This document shows, piece by piece, positions 35,911 to 46,006 of a stretch of 64,000 nt of DNA; the first letter of the stretch is position 1; every line of letters starts with the position of its first letter. The notes under the pieces are model-generated. The model worked only from the letters and a program-made list of their open reading frames with translations, had not been told where the DNA came from and did no database searches. The stretch covers positions 1-64,000 of the forward strand of contig JALQPE010002305.1 in NCBI GenBank assembly GCA_030407315.1, written 5' to 3'. The translations under genes were made by a program, and so were the position numbers. The DNA comes from Asparagopsis taxiformis (lineage: Eukaryota; Rhodophyta; Florideophyceae; Bonnemaisoniales; Bonnemaisoniaceae).

Positions 35911-36983
35911 CTTGAGCTGCTTTTCCGATCTGAAATACCTTTCGATCTTCCATCCGTAGCCAGATTTGCTCGGCTAAAGCCGTCACGGCGCATTACGGTC
36001 ATCATGCTTGAGCTGGGTCTAGCTTCGTTGTGAAAATAGTGTAAGGACATATTTTCCTTTGTAGTATGACTTCTGTGTGCGTTGACGGGGGTAGTATCAA
36101 GTGACTGTAAAGCACTTTACACGTCTTCAACATGTATCTCGTTCATTGAATTGTCCTCCAGAGGAATAGCACTTATTATTCTGGATATAGTCGAGACCGT
36201 TTCTTCCAACGACTTGTATTGAGCAGTGGATAGCGCATGTTTGTTCACGTTATCCCCATTAGTTGTCTCTACCATTACAGCAGTAGACTGTGAGAGCAAT
36301 TGGGAAATATTTTGTATGCGATTCTGCAGTTATTCCACACTTCTTGATGGTATACATCGTGATCCATGTGATGAGATCGCCTTCTTCTGTTGTATTTGAG
36401 TTACAAGCTGTAATTTAACAGCATTCTGGGTGTCACGCGGGAGTCGACAATTTTGGAGCATCACCATTGCCATTAGCTGCGATTCTTGAGCTGAAGATGT
36501 CTTCCCTACAAGGGACATATACTGGGCAACGAGCCCTCTAAATCTGGTAGCGAACTTGGACGGTTGCTCTGTGTCGGACCTTACACAGGTGTGCACGTTG
36601 TGATACGTGTTAAGTACACGGTCGATTGTTTCTAGTGGAGTTTCCCGCCCGATCATGTTTATGATTTGTTCCACCACGGCCTTCTGACGGTGTGTGTCAG
36701 CATCTAGTGATAAATTTCCCTTCACAATCTCATGGTCCAGAACGCTTTGATAGCTGTGGTGGAGTGCATTGTAGAGCATGTAAGACAGTGTTGCTTGTGA
36801 TGCCAAAGACTTTTTCTCGCCGACGCTGGCCCGTTTTGATATAAATGAAACCCATGCTGCAACATCACGGCGCCATTTCTGTCTGTCCTGTCCTGGCCTA
36901 AGTCCTGGGGCATCTTCCATTGAGGTAGCCTTCAAAGCTTCTGAGCCGCCCTTCAGCTGCAGATTCCTGCTTGCTGGGCCCAT
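35757..36983 (-). pseudogene. Copia gag with frame breaks
   Basis: Starts at the ATG (36983) embedded in the primer binding site and continues in frame to 36330 (MGPASRNLQ...). Pieces in other phases follow, at 36299-36117 and 36050-35757, the last with a zinc knuckle (CHRCKRKGHWKDDPEC). At least two breaks separate start and knuckle, and the protease frame overlaps the end. Whether one of these is a gag-pol frameshift site cannot be told. Confidence 0.7.
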
Positions 36984-36986
36984 AAC
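36969..36986 (-). promoter_or_regulatory. Primer binding site overlapping gag start codon
   Basis: GTTATGGGCCCAGCAAGC on the minus strand, immediately after the LTR end CTCCACA. It matches the complement of initiator tRNA-Met around its CAU anticodon. The ATG in it is the first in-frame gag codon. Confidence 0.85.
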
Positions 36987-37497
36987 TGTGGAGATTCGGC
37001 AAGCTTTGCAAGCAGTAGTCGATGCAATTAGGGGATATGACGGGAGTTGGCAATCCAATAGCCACGAAGGCCGGGGTTCTCTGGGTTCTCTTCTGCTTTG
37101 GCTCTGCCTCTGCCTCCCACCCCTCGCACGACCGAGTCGCACTATTTATACTGTTTCTACCTGGCTATCTATTGTGCCACGTTTCGGTAGCAATGTCTTT
37201 CTATGCTCCATACGTTGCCATCATGGCGACGCATGGATGGTTGCTTCCATAATGTGCCTGCATCTTGCAGACAGAGATCTGACATGTGTCCACGTCATTG
37301 GTAGAAACACATTCTCATATATAAAAGTATCGAGATATGATCTCGTTTCTTTTCGTGCCACATACATTGGACAGTTACATAAACTGCCATACGTAATGTA
37401 TTACGTCATCGGGTGTATCTCTGTGTGTCCACGTGTGTGTGCACGTGGCACATTACAGCAGATGTGAGCTAACCATCTCGTTATAGCTGCACAAATT
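36987..37497 (-). repeat. 5' LTR of the inverted copia, main part
   Basis: Corresponds to 31761-32271. The LTR is split by the nested copia; its final bases ACCACA are at 42507-42512, beyond the duplicated AAATT. Confidence 0.9.
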
Positions 37498-37607
37498 TGA
37501 GGAATAACTTATACACTCTATATCTATACACTGTACAATTAGTATTTAACCGTCGGCCGCCAATGACGGCGATCAATAAACAGACACATGAGACCATTAT
37601 CTCCACA
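37498..37607 (+). repeat. 5' LTR (110 bp)
   Basis: Unusually short for a coding-competent copia. It contains GTATTTAA and GATCAATAAA, plausible core promoter and polyadenylation signals, and starts TG and ends CA. Confidence 0.9.
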
Positions 37608-37625
37608 GGTTATCGGCCCAGACGC
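37608..37625 (+). promoter_or_regulatory. Primer binding site
   Basis: GGTTATCGGCCCAGACGC directly follows the LTR. It matches the initiator-tRNA-half site except C for G at the seventh base, which removes the ATG seen in the other elements. The same GGTTATCGGCCC occurs in the copia at 52.7 kb, so this is a lineage trait. Confidence 0.75.
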
Positions 37626-37834
37626 AACCAACAAACCCACCCACCATCCCGGCACATTGCCATCCTCTCTCTCATCCTTCAGGAGCGAAGCATTCTCCCG
37701 CCCTTCCTTTTCTTGCGGCGACGCATACTCCCGCCCACAGCGTTACGGCACAGCCTCATTTTTTTTCTACCCTGCGGCGACGCATCCTCCCGCCCAACAT
37801 ACGCCATACAATGCACACATCATTACACCTCACT

Positions 37835-40800
37835 ATGTCTACCACACCGATTCCGAACTCGTCACAGCCTGTCCTACCACAGTTGGAAATACCAACCCTC
37901 ACACGATCAAACTTCATTGCTTGGCGTTTAAGCGTTGAACACTTTGCTCGCTCCCTCGGCGTACTTTACTACCTGCACAAAGCAATACCCGTTACCGATT
38001 CACAACCGGAACTTGAATCGCACATGAACCGACACTCCCAAGCACAGTTATTGGTCCTTACCACCCTGTCTCCTGACATAGTTGAGCAGTTCACCGACAT
38101 CGACCTTCAAGGCCCTGTTTATCTGCTATTCGACAAAATAAGAACCAAACTCACGGCCCCTAACCCGGAGCATTCACCTCCTAACCTCCGCAGACAAGCC
38201 CAAAACATAAAATGGAACTCATCTCTCACCGTAAGCGAATATTATGCCAAACATGAAGCAGTTCGCCTGCTAATGATTCGCTCCGATTACCCTGATATCT
38301 CTGACGAACAGACAACCATCAGATTCATTCTCGAAGGTATTGAAAACCACCCCGACTGGACCACGTTTAACCAAATGATCAGCAACCACACTGATCTTAA
38401 CCCTTCTCATAAATTCAGTATCAACCAACTCATATCGATGATGTCTAAACACGACGACATTACCAAGCGCACGGCGACACCCCCTTATTCCAAACAACGC
38501 TTCCCAAAAACTCCCAGAACGAAACGGACCTTTGAAAACAATTACCGCCCTCAACCTAACACATCATCACACCATGTCCCCTTCCGTTCTCACCGTTATC
38601 ACTCAAACACCCTGAGAAACCCACCTCCGAATCACACTGGAATTTGGTGCTCATACCACGGCTCACCAACTCATTCCACAAAAAACTGCCGAGCACGCCA
38701 GTACTTTCTCGCCCGCCACAACAAACAAGAAAAACAAAACAATCCTTCCGCATTCAAGATTGACAACACCCTTGATCCTCACTCACCACCTGAGTCAAAC
38801 ACAGACTCATCAGACTCTGTAAGTCACCTTGAAGCTAATTCATTCCTATTAGACTCTGGTGCCAACCCATCATACATCACTTCTCCCCTACCAGGAATGA
38901 AGGAAGTGAAATCTACCACAGTTATTGCCAACGGGCAAACTTCACCCACCACACATTCGGACAAGATATCCCTCCCCATATCACCCACTACGTCCCTTCC
39001 CGCACACACTTTCACCGTAGCGCCTCACCTTCATAAAAATCTACTCTCGGTCAGCGAGATTGCCAAAACACACGACATACTCTTCCAGAAAAAGCGCGCA
39101 TTCATCACGACACGTTCCAAGACACCTCACCGTCGCAAAATTATGGCTACAATACCACGGACCACAACAGGCATGTACGAAATGACTGTACCATCCTGGC
39201 TTCGCAATTCGGCGAACGCCGCTCGATCCTACACTCTGCCAACCAAACGAACGAAACAAAAACCTTCCACACCAAAAACCCGCCGCATCCCAGCCGCCCC
39301 ACTTCAAAAACCTATACCCGCTCGTCTCAAAGGAGCCTCGAAACCATCACGCAAGAGCCATGCTAAACAAAAATTACCCATGCACAAACACCACAACAAA
39401 AAAATTCACATCGACCTTCCTTCCACCACCAGGGACTATTACAATTGGCACATTAAGATGAATCACATCCATCCCACCAAACTGCATCTCATGGCAAAAC
39501 GCCAACTAGTGGACAACCTACCACCTACACTCCTTCGCACGCCACCCCCATTGACTTGCTCGGGCTGCTCTGTCGGCAAGAAATCTGCCGCACCATTCCG
39601 ACGCACCACTCGCCAAAGCAGCATTGGCTCCCACTTACACACCGACATTTGCGGTCCGCTACCCACCACCTCCCTGGAAGACAACAAATACTTCATCACT
39701 TTCTTAGATGAGGGTAGCCGATATCTGAACGTTCAATGCGCTCCTACAAAATCTGAAGCAGCGTCATTCATAAAAACCCACATTAACACAACACACCATA
39801 CCACACCTCACCGCATTGAACATTTCACATCAGACAATGCAAAGGAATTCTATTCGAAATCACTTACAACATTCTATGATCAACAGCACATAGTCACACA
39901 CCCCACCATCCCACACACACCCCAGGAAAACTCCCTGGCTGAACGTATTAACCGTACAATCATGAACACAGCACGTGCAACCCTGCTATCCTCCAACCTC
40001 CCACTCGAGCTTTGGGACTACGCAGTCCTAGCAGCTGCTGACACACACAACCACACACCACACAGTGTCAGCAAACAACTTCCGGCAACCCTCTGGTTTG
40101 GATGCAAACCAGAAGTACATACCTTACTTCCCTTTGGCACTACCGGTTACATTCACAACCCCTCCCCACGTCACAAACTGGCACCGCGTGCCACCCTGGT
40201 TCACTACATTGGCCGCTATGACTACCGCCATTATCACGTGTACAACCCCAACACCAACCAAATCAGCCGCTGCCGCATCCGCGATTTCTCAACGTATGAC
40301 CCTACAACAGACCCAGTAGTCACATCACAAGCCCACTCCACTACTGAACCGCCATTCACAGAACCAAAAACACTCGCTCAGGCTCGCAAGGCACCAGACG
40401 CCCACCAATGGTCAATCGCCTACAATAAGGAAATCAATGGCCTGGAAGCACGCGTCACACTCACATACATCCACAAATCCAAAGTCCCAACCAACACACG
40501 CCTACTCCCCACCACTACTGTCCTGCGCCTGAAAAAGGACAGCAACGGCAAGCCAACCATCCGCAAAGTTCGCTGCACCATCCGAGGAGATCGACAAATC
40601 GAGGGCTTACATTTTGATCCATCTGACCTCTCCAGCCCCGTTGCGCAGAGAGACAGCATCCGCTCTGCCCTTGCCCTTGCTGCAGCTCACAACTATTACA
40701 CGTTCCACTGGGACTTAGAATCTGCCTTCCTCCATGAAAACTTTACAGAGCAACACCAACTATACGTCCGCCAGCCAAAACAATTCGACGGCGCCGAAAA

Positions 40801-42040
40801 ATACCCAGACCATGTCGCCAAACTAACCGGGAACATGTACGGCTGCAAACAAGCGTGCAAGATTTTTACAGACGGCCTCGCTTCATTCCTCACCAAAATG
40901 AAATTCACACGCCTCACATCAGACCCTTGTTCCTTTCTCCTCCATGACGAAACACAAACAAAACTCTTTGTCTTACTCACCATCACTGTTGATGACTTCT
41001 TAGTTGTCACAAACCACCCTCCCCTCTCTGACAAAGTCAAAACCAAACTCTCTCGCAAATACAAACTGAAGGATCTCGGCCAAGTACAGCACATACTCGG
41101 CTGGAAAGTCTCCCACTCTAATGACGGAATTAAGATATCCCAACCAAGCTACAACCACGATCTACTCCAAAAATACCGCCTTACGGAAGCCAAGACGTCA
41201 TCATCACCCATAGCATCTGAATTAATTACCCCAAACTCCACGTCCGCCAAGCCGCTTGACGAATCAACTCATGATTACAAAGGCTTGATCGGGTCACTGC
41301 GATACCTCGCTGATTCGACAAGACCAGATATATCCTTCATTGTCGGATTCCTGAGCCGCTCAGCTCATCAGCCAACCACCCATGACTGGAAATCTGCACT
41401 ACGCGTCCTGCGTTTCTTGAAAGGAACCATGACAACAGGAATCACTTACTCACAAAAACTCTCATCCACACTCACCGCTTACTCCGACTCTGACCATGCG
41501 GCATGTCCAAAAACTCGCCGCTCAACCTCGGGTTCAATTATCTTCTACAACGGTGCTCCCATCTCGTGGCAATCGAAACGCCAACGCACCGTATCACCAT
41601 CCACTTTTGCAGCAGAATACATTGCCTCGTTTCACACAACCGAACTGCTCCGCACCGTCTCCAACTTCTTTACAGAACTCCAACACCACGACGGCCAACC
41701 AATCCCACTCTTCATCGATAATGCTGCCGCCATCACAACCGCCAAAGCTAAATTTCCGACCCCCAAATCACGCCACATTGACGTAAAATACCACTGGGTC
41801 AAAGAACAAGTGCGCAACAACTTCATTATCCCAACACACATCTCATCCTCGATGAGTCCCGCAGATCTCCTAACAAAAGCCCTCAAACCGGCTCAATACA
41901 TGTTAGACTATAAAGAATGTTGGCATGTCGCCTGGTTATATGGATATCCCAACGGAGCGGAGCCGATGGACCAGGGAGGAGATGAGGGATATGGATATCC
42001 CAACACGCCCCCGCTCCCTGGGCAAGCGGTGAAGCGGTAG
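37835..42040 (+). CDS. Copia gag-pol polyprotein, uninterrupted
   Basis: ATG 37835 (MSTTPIPN) is chosen over ATG 37811 because the latter adds only eight residues; either is possible. Order: Gag with a CCHC-like knuckle (CSYHGSPTHSTKNC); protease LLDSGANPSYI; GAG-pre-integrase with CSGCSVGKK; integrase with HTDICGP, TSDNAKEF and PQENSLAERI (D, D, E); RT with DLESAFLHE and TVDDFLVV; RNase H with YSDSDHA, FAAEYIA and IDNAAA. No stop in 1402 codons, all catalytic motifs kept. The last ~29 residues come from an insertion (41954-42235) that displaces the original C-terminus; the displaced end is still readable at 42236-42321. Confidence 0.92.
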   Translation: MSTTPIPNSSQPVLPQLEIPTLTRSNFIAWRLSVEHFARSLGVLYYLHKAIPVTDSQPELESHMNRHSQAQLLVLTTLSPDIVEQFTDIDLQGPVYLLFDKIRTKLTAPNPEHSPPNLRRQAQNIKWNSSLTVSEYYAKHEAVRLLMIRSDYPDISDEQTTIRFILEGIENHPDWTTFNQMISNHTDLNPSHKFSINQLISMMSKHDDITKRTATPPYSKQRFPKTPRTKRTFENNYRPQPNTSSHHVPFRSHRYHSNTLRNPPPNHTGIWCSYHGSPTHSTKNCRARQYFLARHNKQEKQNNPSAFKIDNTLDPHSPPESNTDSSDSVSHLEANSFLLDSGANPSYITSPLPGMKEVKSTTVIANGQTSPTTHSDKISLPISPTTSLPAHTFTVAPHLHKNLLSVSEIAKTHDILFQKKRAFITTRSKTPHRRKIMATIPRTTTGMYEMTVPSWLRNSANAARSYTLPTKRTKQKPSTPKTRRIPAAPLQKPIPARLKGASKPSRKSHAKQKLPMHKHHNKKIHIDLPSTTRDYYNWHIKMNHIHPTKLHLMAKRQLVDNLPPTLLRTPPPLTCSGCSVGKKSAAPFRRTTRQSSIGSHLHTDICGPLPTTSLEDNKYFITFLDEGSRYLNVQCAPTKSEAASFIKTHINTTHHTTPHRIEHFTSDNAKEFYSKSLTTFYDQQHIVTHPTIPHTPQENSLAERINRTIMNTARATLLSSNLPLELWDYAVLAAADTHNHTPHSVSKQLPATLWFGCKPEVHTLLPFGTTGYIHNPSPRHKLAPRATLVHYIGRYDYRHYHVYNPNTNQISRCRIRDFSTYDPTTDPVVTSQAHSTTEPPFTEPKTLAQARKAPDAHQWSIAYNKEINGLEARVTLTYIHKSKVPTNTRLLPTTTVLRLKKDSNGKPTIRKVRCTIRGDRQIEGLHFDPSDLSSPVAQRDSIRSALALAAAHNYYTFHWDLESAFLHENFTEQHQLYVRQPKQFDGAEKYPDHVAKLTGNMYGCKQACKIFTDGLASFLTKMKFTRLTSDPCSFLLHDETQTKLFVLLTITVDDFLVVTNHPPLSDKVKTKLSRKYKLKDLGQVQHILGWKVSHSNDGIKISQPSYNHDLLQKYRLTEAKTSSSPIASELITPNSTSAKPLDESTHDYKGLIGSLRYLADSTRPDISFIVGFLSRSAHQPTTHDWKSALRVLRFLKGTMTTGITYSQKLSSTLTAYSDSDHAACPKTRRSTSGSIIFYNGAPISWQSKRQRTVSPSTFAAEYIASFHTTELLRTVSNFFTELQHHDGQPIPLFIDNAAAITTAKAKFPTPKSRHIDVKYHWVKEQVRNNFIIPTHISSSMSPADLLTKALKPAQYMLDYKECWHVAWLYGYPNGAEPMDQGGDEGYGYPNTPPLPGQAVKR

Positions 42041-42288
42041 GAGGCGTAGTAGCCCGAGGCGTTGGAGCCTGTCTTGAATAGATAAGAGTCTTGTTGTTGA
42101 CTTGTCGTAGCGGGATTTGTCGTCGCTGTGATGTGATTGGCGGTAGTTGCGTCGCCGTGTTGAATAAATTATGATGCAGCGGTGCTTGTGAGAATCGAAC
42201 TCACGCAGTCCGGTTAGCGATAACGGCCCATAACCTGTTAGACTATAAAGAATGTTGGCATGTCGCCTGGTTATATGGATATCCCAAC
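41901..42288. repeat. 282-bp insert between 53-bp direct repeats, with tRNA-like segment
   Basis: The block 41901-41953 (TGTTAGACTATAAAGAATG... to CCCAAC) recurs at 42236-42288. Between them, 42181-42204 on the minus strand reads as a tRNA 3' end: GTGAG-TTCGATT-CTCAC T-arm followed by AAGCACC. Immediately beyond, on the plus strand, CGCAGTCCGGTTAGCG looks like a D-arm and CCCATAA like an initiator anticodon loop. No complete cloverleaf forms in either direction. Confidence 0.6.
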
Positions 42289-42391
42289 AATACACGTCAA
42301 AACTACCTCTTCTCCGACTAACAGCGTCCACGGCGCGCGGCGACTGAGGAATAACTTTGTAACTCTACGCACCGTGTCCACTCCTAGTCTC

Positions 42392-42501
42392 TGAGGAATA
42401 ACTTATACACTCTATATCTATACACTGTACAATTAGTATTTAACCGTCGGCCGCCAATGACGGCGATCAATAAACAGACACATGAGACCATTATCTCCAC
42501 A
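42392..42501 (+). repeat. 3' LTR (110 bp)
   Basis: Same sequence as 37498-37607 by eye, followed by the AAATT target duplication. Confidence 0.9.
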
Positions 42502-42706
42502 AAATTACCACACTATCAGCCCATATTCCAGTCTGATGGAACGTGTTTCTCTGTTCCATTTTATGAGTAAAACCATCAATCCAACTCTTGCTCAAAAGTT
42601 TGTAAGTGAAGAACTCTGCAACTATTTTCAAGTAACAGTAGATCTCAAAAATGGAGGAGATGAATACTGTCAACCATCTTTTTTCCGTGCACAAAGTTAT
42701 ACTTAG

Positions 42707-43471
42707 TCATGAATTATTTCGACGGCATTGCAAATACTTGCTTCGCATCGATTCTACAATTTCCTGGACATTCTGAACAGTTTTCTCTAGGCCGACAGAT
42801 TCGCCTCTCAATTCTTCCACTAGTCTACGGGCTTCTCTGAGTTCTCCCCGAATGGATTCTAGAGTGTTCATTGCATTTGTTCTCTCGCGTTCTGCTTGTC
42901 TAAGTTGACGCTCCAAGGACTGCAGTCGATTCCTATTAGCAGGAGTATTTCCAGACTGGAGTATGACCGCCCTCTGCGCCCTGATAGATCTATTCAATCT
43001 ATCGACTTCTCTTCCTCGCCCATTCAGAACTCTCGTTCTATTCTGTTCTTGTCTCTCGAGATTGGCTAATCTACTCCGGGCATTTCGAAGTTCTCGAGCT
43101 GATCGTTGAAGTTGAAAGTTGCATACAGCTTGTTTTCGCTCAGCTCCATCCAGAGAATCTCTCTGTGGTCCGCAGACCCTGTCAGGAATAGCCATGCGCG
43201 CTGTGGCATGTGCGGAGGAAAGAAATGGAATTGGATCCGTCGGATCTTCCTCGCAAAGATGATTGATGGTGGGCGGTGATGAGTTGATGATTTCAGGCCT
43301 TTCGTATTCTGAGTCGAGTAGCCTTTCAAGATTTTCAACTTCCTGAAATTCCGGAGCAAGTTGTTCAGCGTCTCTTGGGGTAAGCATTGGATCTGATTTT
43401 GATAGAGTATCTTCAATGTCGCTTTTTGATTCGTTATCCAATCCACATGTTGAGGTAGTCGGGGAATTCAT
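42707..43471 (-). CDS. Cys-bounded coiled-coil protein, paralogue 1
   Basis: 254 residues. After an acidic ~95-residue N-terminus comes VCGPQRDSLDGAE, then ~140 residues of Arg/Glu/Leu-rich heptads, ending SKYLQCRRNNS. The VCGPQ start, the NTPANRNRLQSLERQL block and the Cys near the C-terminus are shared with the genes at 47374 and 50222. Unlike them it lacks a signal peptide; the N-terminus may be incompletely captured. Function unknown. The Cys at each end of the helix could bridge parallel or antiparallel dimers, which is inference. Confidence 0.65.
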   Translation of the reverse strand: MNSPTTSTCGLDNESKSDIEDTLSKSDPMLTPRDAEQLAPEFQEVENLERLLDSEYERPEIINSSPPTINHLCEEDPTDPIPFLSSAHATARMAIPDRVCGPQRDSLDGAERKQAVCNFQLQRSARELRNARSRLANLERQEQNRTRVLNGRGREVDRLNRSIRAQRAVILQSGNTPANRNRLQSLERQLRQAERERTNAMNTLESIRGELREARRLVEELRGESVGLEKTVQNVQEIVESMRSKYLQCRRNNS

Positions 43472-43479
43472 AGTGAATT

Positions 43480-45289
43480 CACTTAATCGAAGGAGGAGAT
43501 AATGTTTTGTTTTACTCGAGCCGATGGAGAGTTTTCAGACAGAAGATAAATCAGAGCTTTTCATCGTATCGACGCCATTTCTTCATCTCGAATTTCCAGA
43601 TGCAGACATGGTAATAAGGAGCTGAACAGCATTATTTACACGCTTGGCCTATCAATAGAATATACAGCAGGGATACACGTCTTAAATATATTGTTCTATG
43701 GACTGATGCGCTCTAGTAAGGCGTTGACTATTTTCAATACACTGGCAACTATGCCTGAAGTGCTGTTCAATACATGAGAGGCTCAGAGGACTAAAATTTC
43801 AGAGCCCAAGTAGGAGCGAACTCCCTGTAGAGAACACCTTGTGAATGGTCCCCGGTTCAAACTGTAACGAAATATAACCTCATAACATCGTTGCTCATGC
43901 AAGAGTGTGGTATTATTCAGGGATAATGTTCTAGATATATATCCTCTGATATGACGGTGCACGAGGTGGCACCAATATTTTGGCCTCAACAATGATGAGA
44001 AATAAGGGACATATATGAGCAAATGAAAAAGGGAACCTTACTAATGGCACCATCAATGAACTTCTGCGGTGGACATATCGGACAAAGAGAGGACTTGCAT
44101 GAGAGGTATTGAGCTTTCCCAGCTGTACAATTTGAAAGAAAGCAGTGATGGTTCATTGTAAGCTTTCGAATTAGGCGCCCATTCGACAAGGCTGAGGACA
44201 AATACGCTAAAATGGCATGCGTCCATTTGCTGGTCACTTTTTCCATGCAGTAGATGTCAAATCGACATATCGGTTCGCATGCATTGCTACTTTCCAGGTG
44301 CTTGCATACATGGATATAGAATTGTTGTAGTCAGTGATATTCTGCATCTCCATGGAGGATCGACGACTTATATTTCGAGCTGGGCAACAATGTCTCAGGA
44401 TGGCAAGGACTAGTTGTTTCTGTAAACAAAGCATCGAGATACCTAATCACGGCCTGTTTGCTTTGTAAGAATACCACGATAAAATATTCTGAGCTCATCA
44501 ACTGGTGCATAAAGGTTGTTGCGGGAAACATGAAGTGCAGTTCGTCATACGAAGGCATCTGAATTTACGGACAGAGAAGGCTCAATGAAGGCGTCACAAA
44601 CAACAGCAAGGACTTGGAGGATCATTGTTGAATATTAGAGGTAGGGTCGAGAACAACCGCATGTTGATGATCTATCTCAATGCTCATTTTTGTGTGGACA
44701 AGCGAGAAAGGTGAATTTTAACTGTAAACATATAAACATATCTAGGGCGGCTATCGTGAGTTGCTGGAAACATAATTTCAGTGAGATGCCATTAGGGCTG
44801 GGATAGCTAATGTACCCTCGAGGGTACCCTCGAGGGTACATTTCGGTCATCTGTGATGCTTTCGTCGCATCAACAATGTCCCGATACGGTGCATTGTTGC
44901 TGACGTCACTTCCTTATCCGGGCGCAGGGGACGACAGGCGACACGACACGCCTCAACGGCAGCCTTCCATCTGGAAATTCGCAGTAAATTTCAAATATTT
45001 CATTACATTGCATGTTTTATGTTTAGAATGCAAAAGTTTTAAATTTTATTTTTGTTTTTCAAACATTTTTGTTACTGTAAGCACGACTAGAGCTAATAAG
45101 GGTTGTGAGTTGTCGACAGTGTTGTAGTCCTGCTGAGGGTTATTGGTCGGCAGCGTCGAGTGACTTGTTAATTAAAATTGGATCTCCATGTGTCATTTGG
45201 TGATTGGTGCATTGCTGAGCGGAGGCGAGATTTGTCCTCAGAGAGTGCAGCTGTCCTTGTCCTGGTTGAATCTGGATTACAGATCCAAT
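43480..45289. other. Gene-free stretch with a perfect 30-bp palindrome
   Basis: No convincing gene. 44811-44840 is a perfect palindrome made of two overlapping ACCCTCGAGGGT units flanked by TGT and ACA. Confidence 0.7.
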
Positions 45290-46006
45290 TCATGCCCTAC
45301 CGCATGGTAGACGCATTGAAGTCAGAATTGATTGCGCCTCGTCCACGGCAGATTGAAACCCGCTCGCTCTTTCTCTGAGTGTCTCCTCCCTGTCTCGCGC
45401 TTCACTCAGAGCTCTCCGTGCCTGTGTCAGATTCCGCGATGCATTATCTCTCTGGCGATTTGCCCTGTCCGACTCCACTTGCAACATTTCTAGACGATTT
45501 CTATTGGCTGCTGTGTTATCTAGAAAAGCCCTAGTCTGTTGTTTCATGACTTGTTCCCTCAATCTTCGAGCAGCATTTGTTCTTTCACTTAGTGTTTCCT
45601 CTCGCTCTCTTACGGTCTCCTCGGCTCGTCGTGTCTGGCCACGCGCACGCCTTAGGTCATTAGCCGTTCGTTGCAAAAGTAAGGTGCATACACTTAGCTT
45701 GTTCTCGGCGGATACTATCTCATCGGTTGAACACGTATTTCTCTGCATCCGGATTGTTGTGTTGGTGGCGAGTAGAACTGGAACAGGTGCTGATAAGTCT
45801 TCGGCGAACAGGGTTTGATTGACCGGTGTTGATGCAGTTACTGAAAGTTGGGTTTGAGAGTGTGATAGCTGATCTTGTTCAACGACTTGAATGTTATCTG
45901 GTGCCTGTGGTGATGGATAAGTGGATACAGGGATGATTTGAGTGTCGGTTTCTAGTTGGTGATGCTGAGAATCGATGACGGGGGTTGTTGGTGATGTCTT
46001 TGCCAT
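45290..46006 (-). CDS. Cys-bounded coiled-coil protein, paralogue 2
   Basis: 238 residues, MAKTSPTTP start. A Ser/Thr/Gln-rich N-terminus without a signal peptide leads to NTCSTDEIVSAENKLSVC, then a long Arg/Glu heptad region containing NTAANRNRLEMLQVESD, and ends RLPCGRA. The NT-A-NR-R-L block aligns with the other three paralogues. It is the most diverged, having lost the CGPQ signature. Same strand as the others. Function unknown. Confidence 0.6.
   Translation of the reverse strand: MAKTSPTTPVIDSQHHQLETDTQIIPVSTYPSPQAPDNIQVVEQDQLSHSQTQLSVTASTPVNQTLFAEDLSAPVPVLLATNTTIRMQRNTCSTDEIVSAENKLSVCTLLLQRTANDLRRARGQTRRAEETVREREETLSERTNAARRLREQVMKQQTRAFLDNTAANRNRLEMLQVESDRANRQRDNASRNLTQARRALSEARDREETLRERASGFQSAVDEAQSILTSMRLPCGRA

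Larger units (their letters stand above)
37498..42501 (+). mobile_element. Young copia retrotransposon with 110-bp LTRs, nested
   Basis: LTRs 37498-37607 and 42392-42501 appear identical (TGAGGAATAAC...CTCCACA). The 5-bp target duplication AAATT is at 37493-37497 and 42502-42506. Inserted inside the right LTR of the older inverted element. An open gag-pol frame, identical LTRs and an intact target duplication point to a very recent insertion. No obvious polypurine tract precedes the 3' LTR; instead a partial LTR start (TGAGGAATAACTT) occurs at 42347. Confidence 0.93.
31756..42517 (-). mobile_element. Copia retrotransposon with 517-bp LTRs, interrupted by a nested copia
   Basis: Left LTR 31761-32277; right LTR 36987-37497 continuing at 42507-42512 after the nested insertion. 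Both run TGTGGAGATT...TACCACA. The target duplication CTATC lies at 31756-31760 and again at 42513-42517, which fixes the outer limits. The polypurine tract GGGGGGTG (minus strand) abuts the left LTR and the primer site abuts the right LTR. The LTRs are nearly identical over the parts compared, so the insertion is fairly young. Confidence 0.92.

Noticed and set aside
42181..42240. A functional tRNA gene
   Set aside because: The T-arm and the D/anticodon arm read on opposite strands and no acceptor partner for AAGCACC exists nearby, so no cloverleaf closes.
42482..42706. Small gene MRPLSPQNYH...
   Set aside because: It starts inside the copia LTR and crosses two element boundaries, so it is a chance frame.
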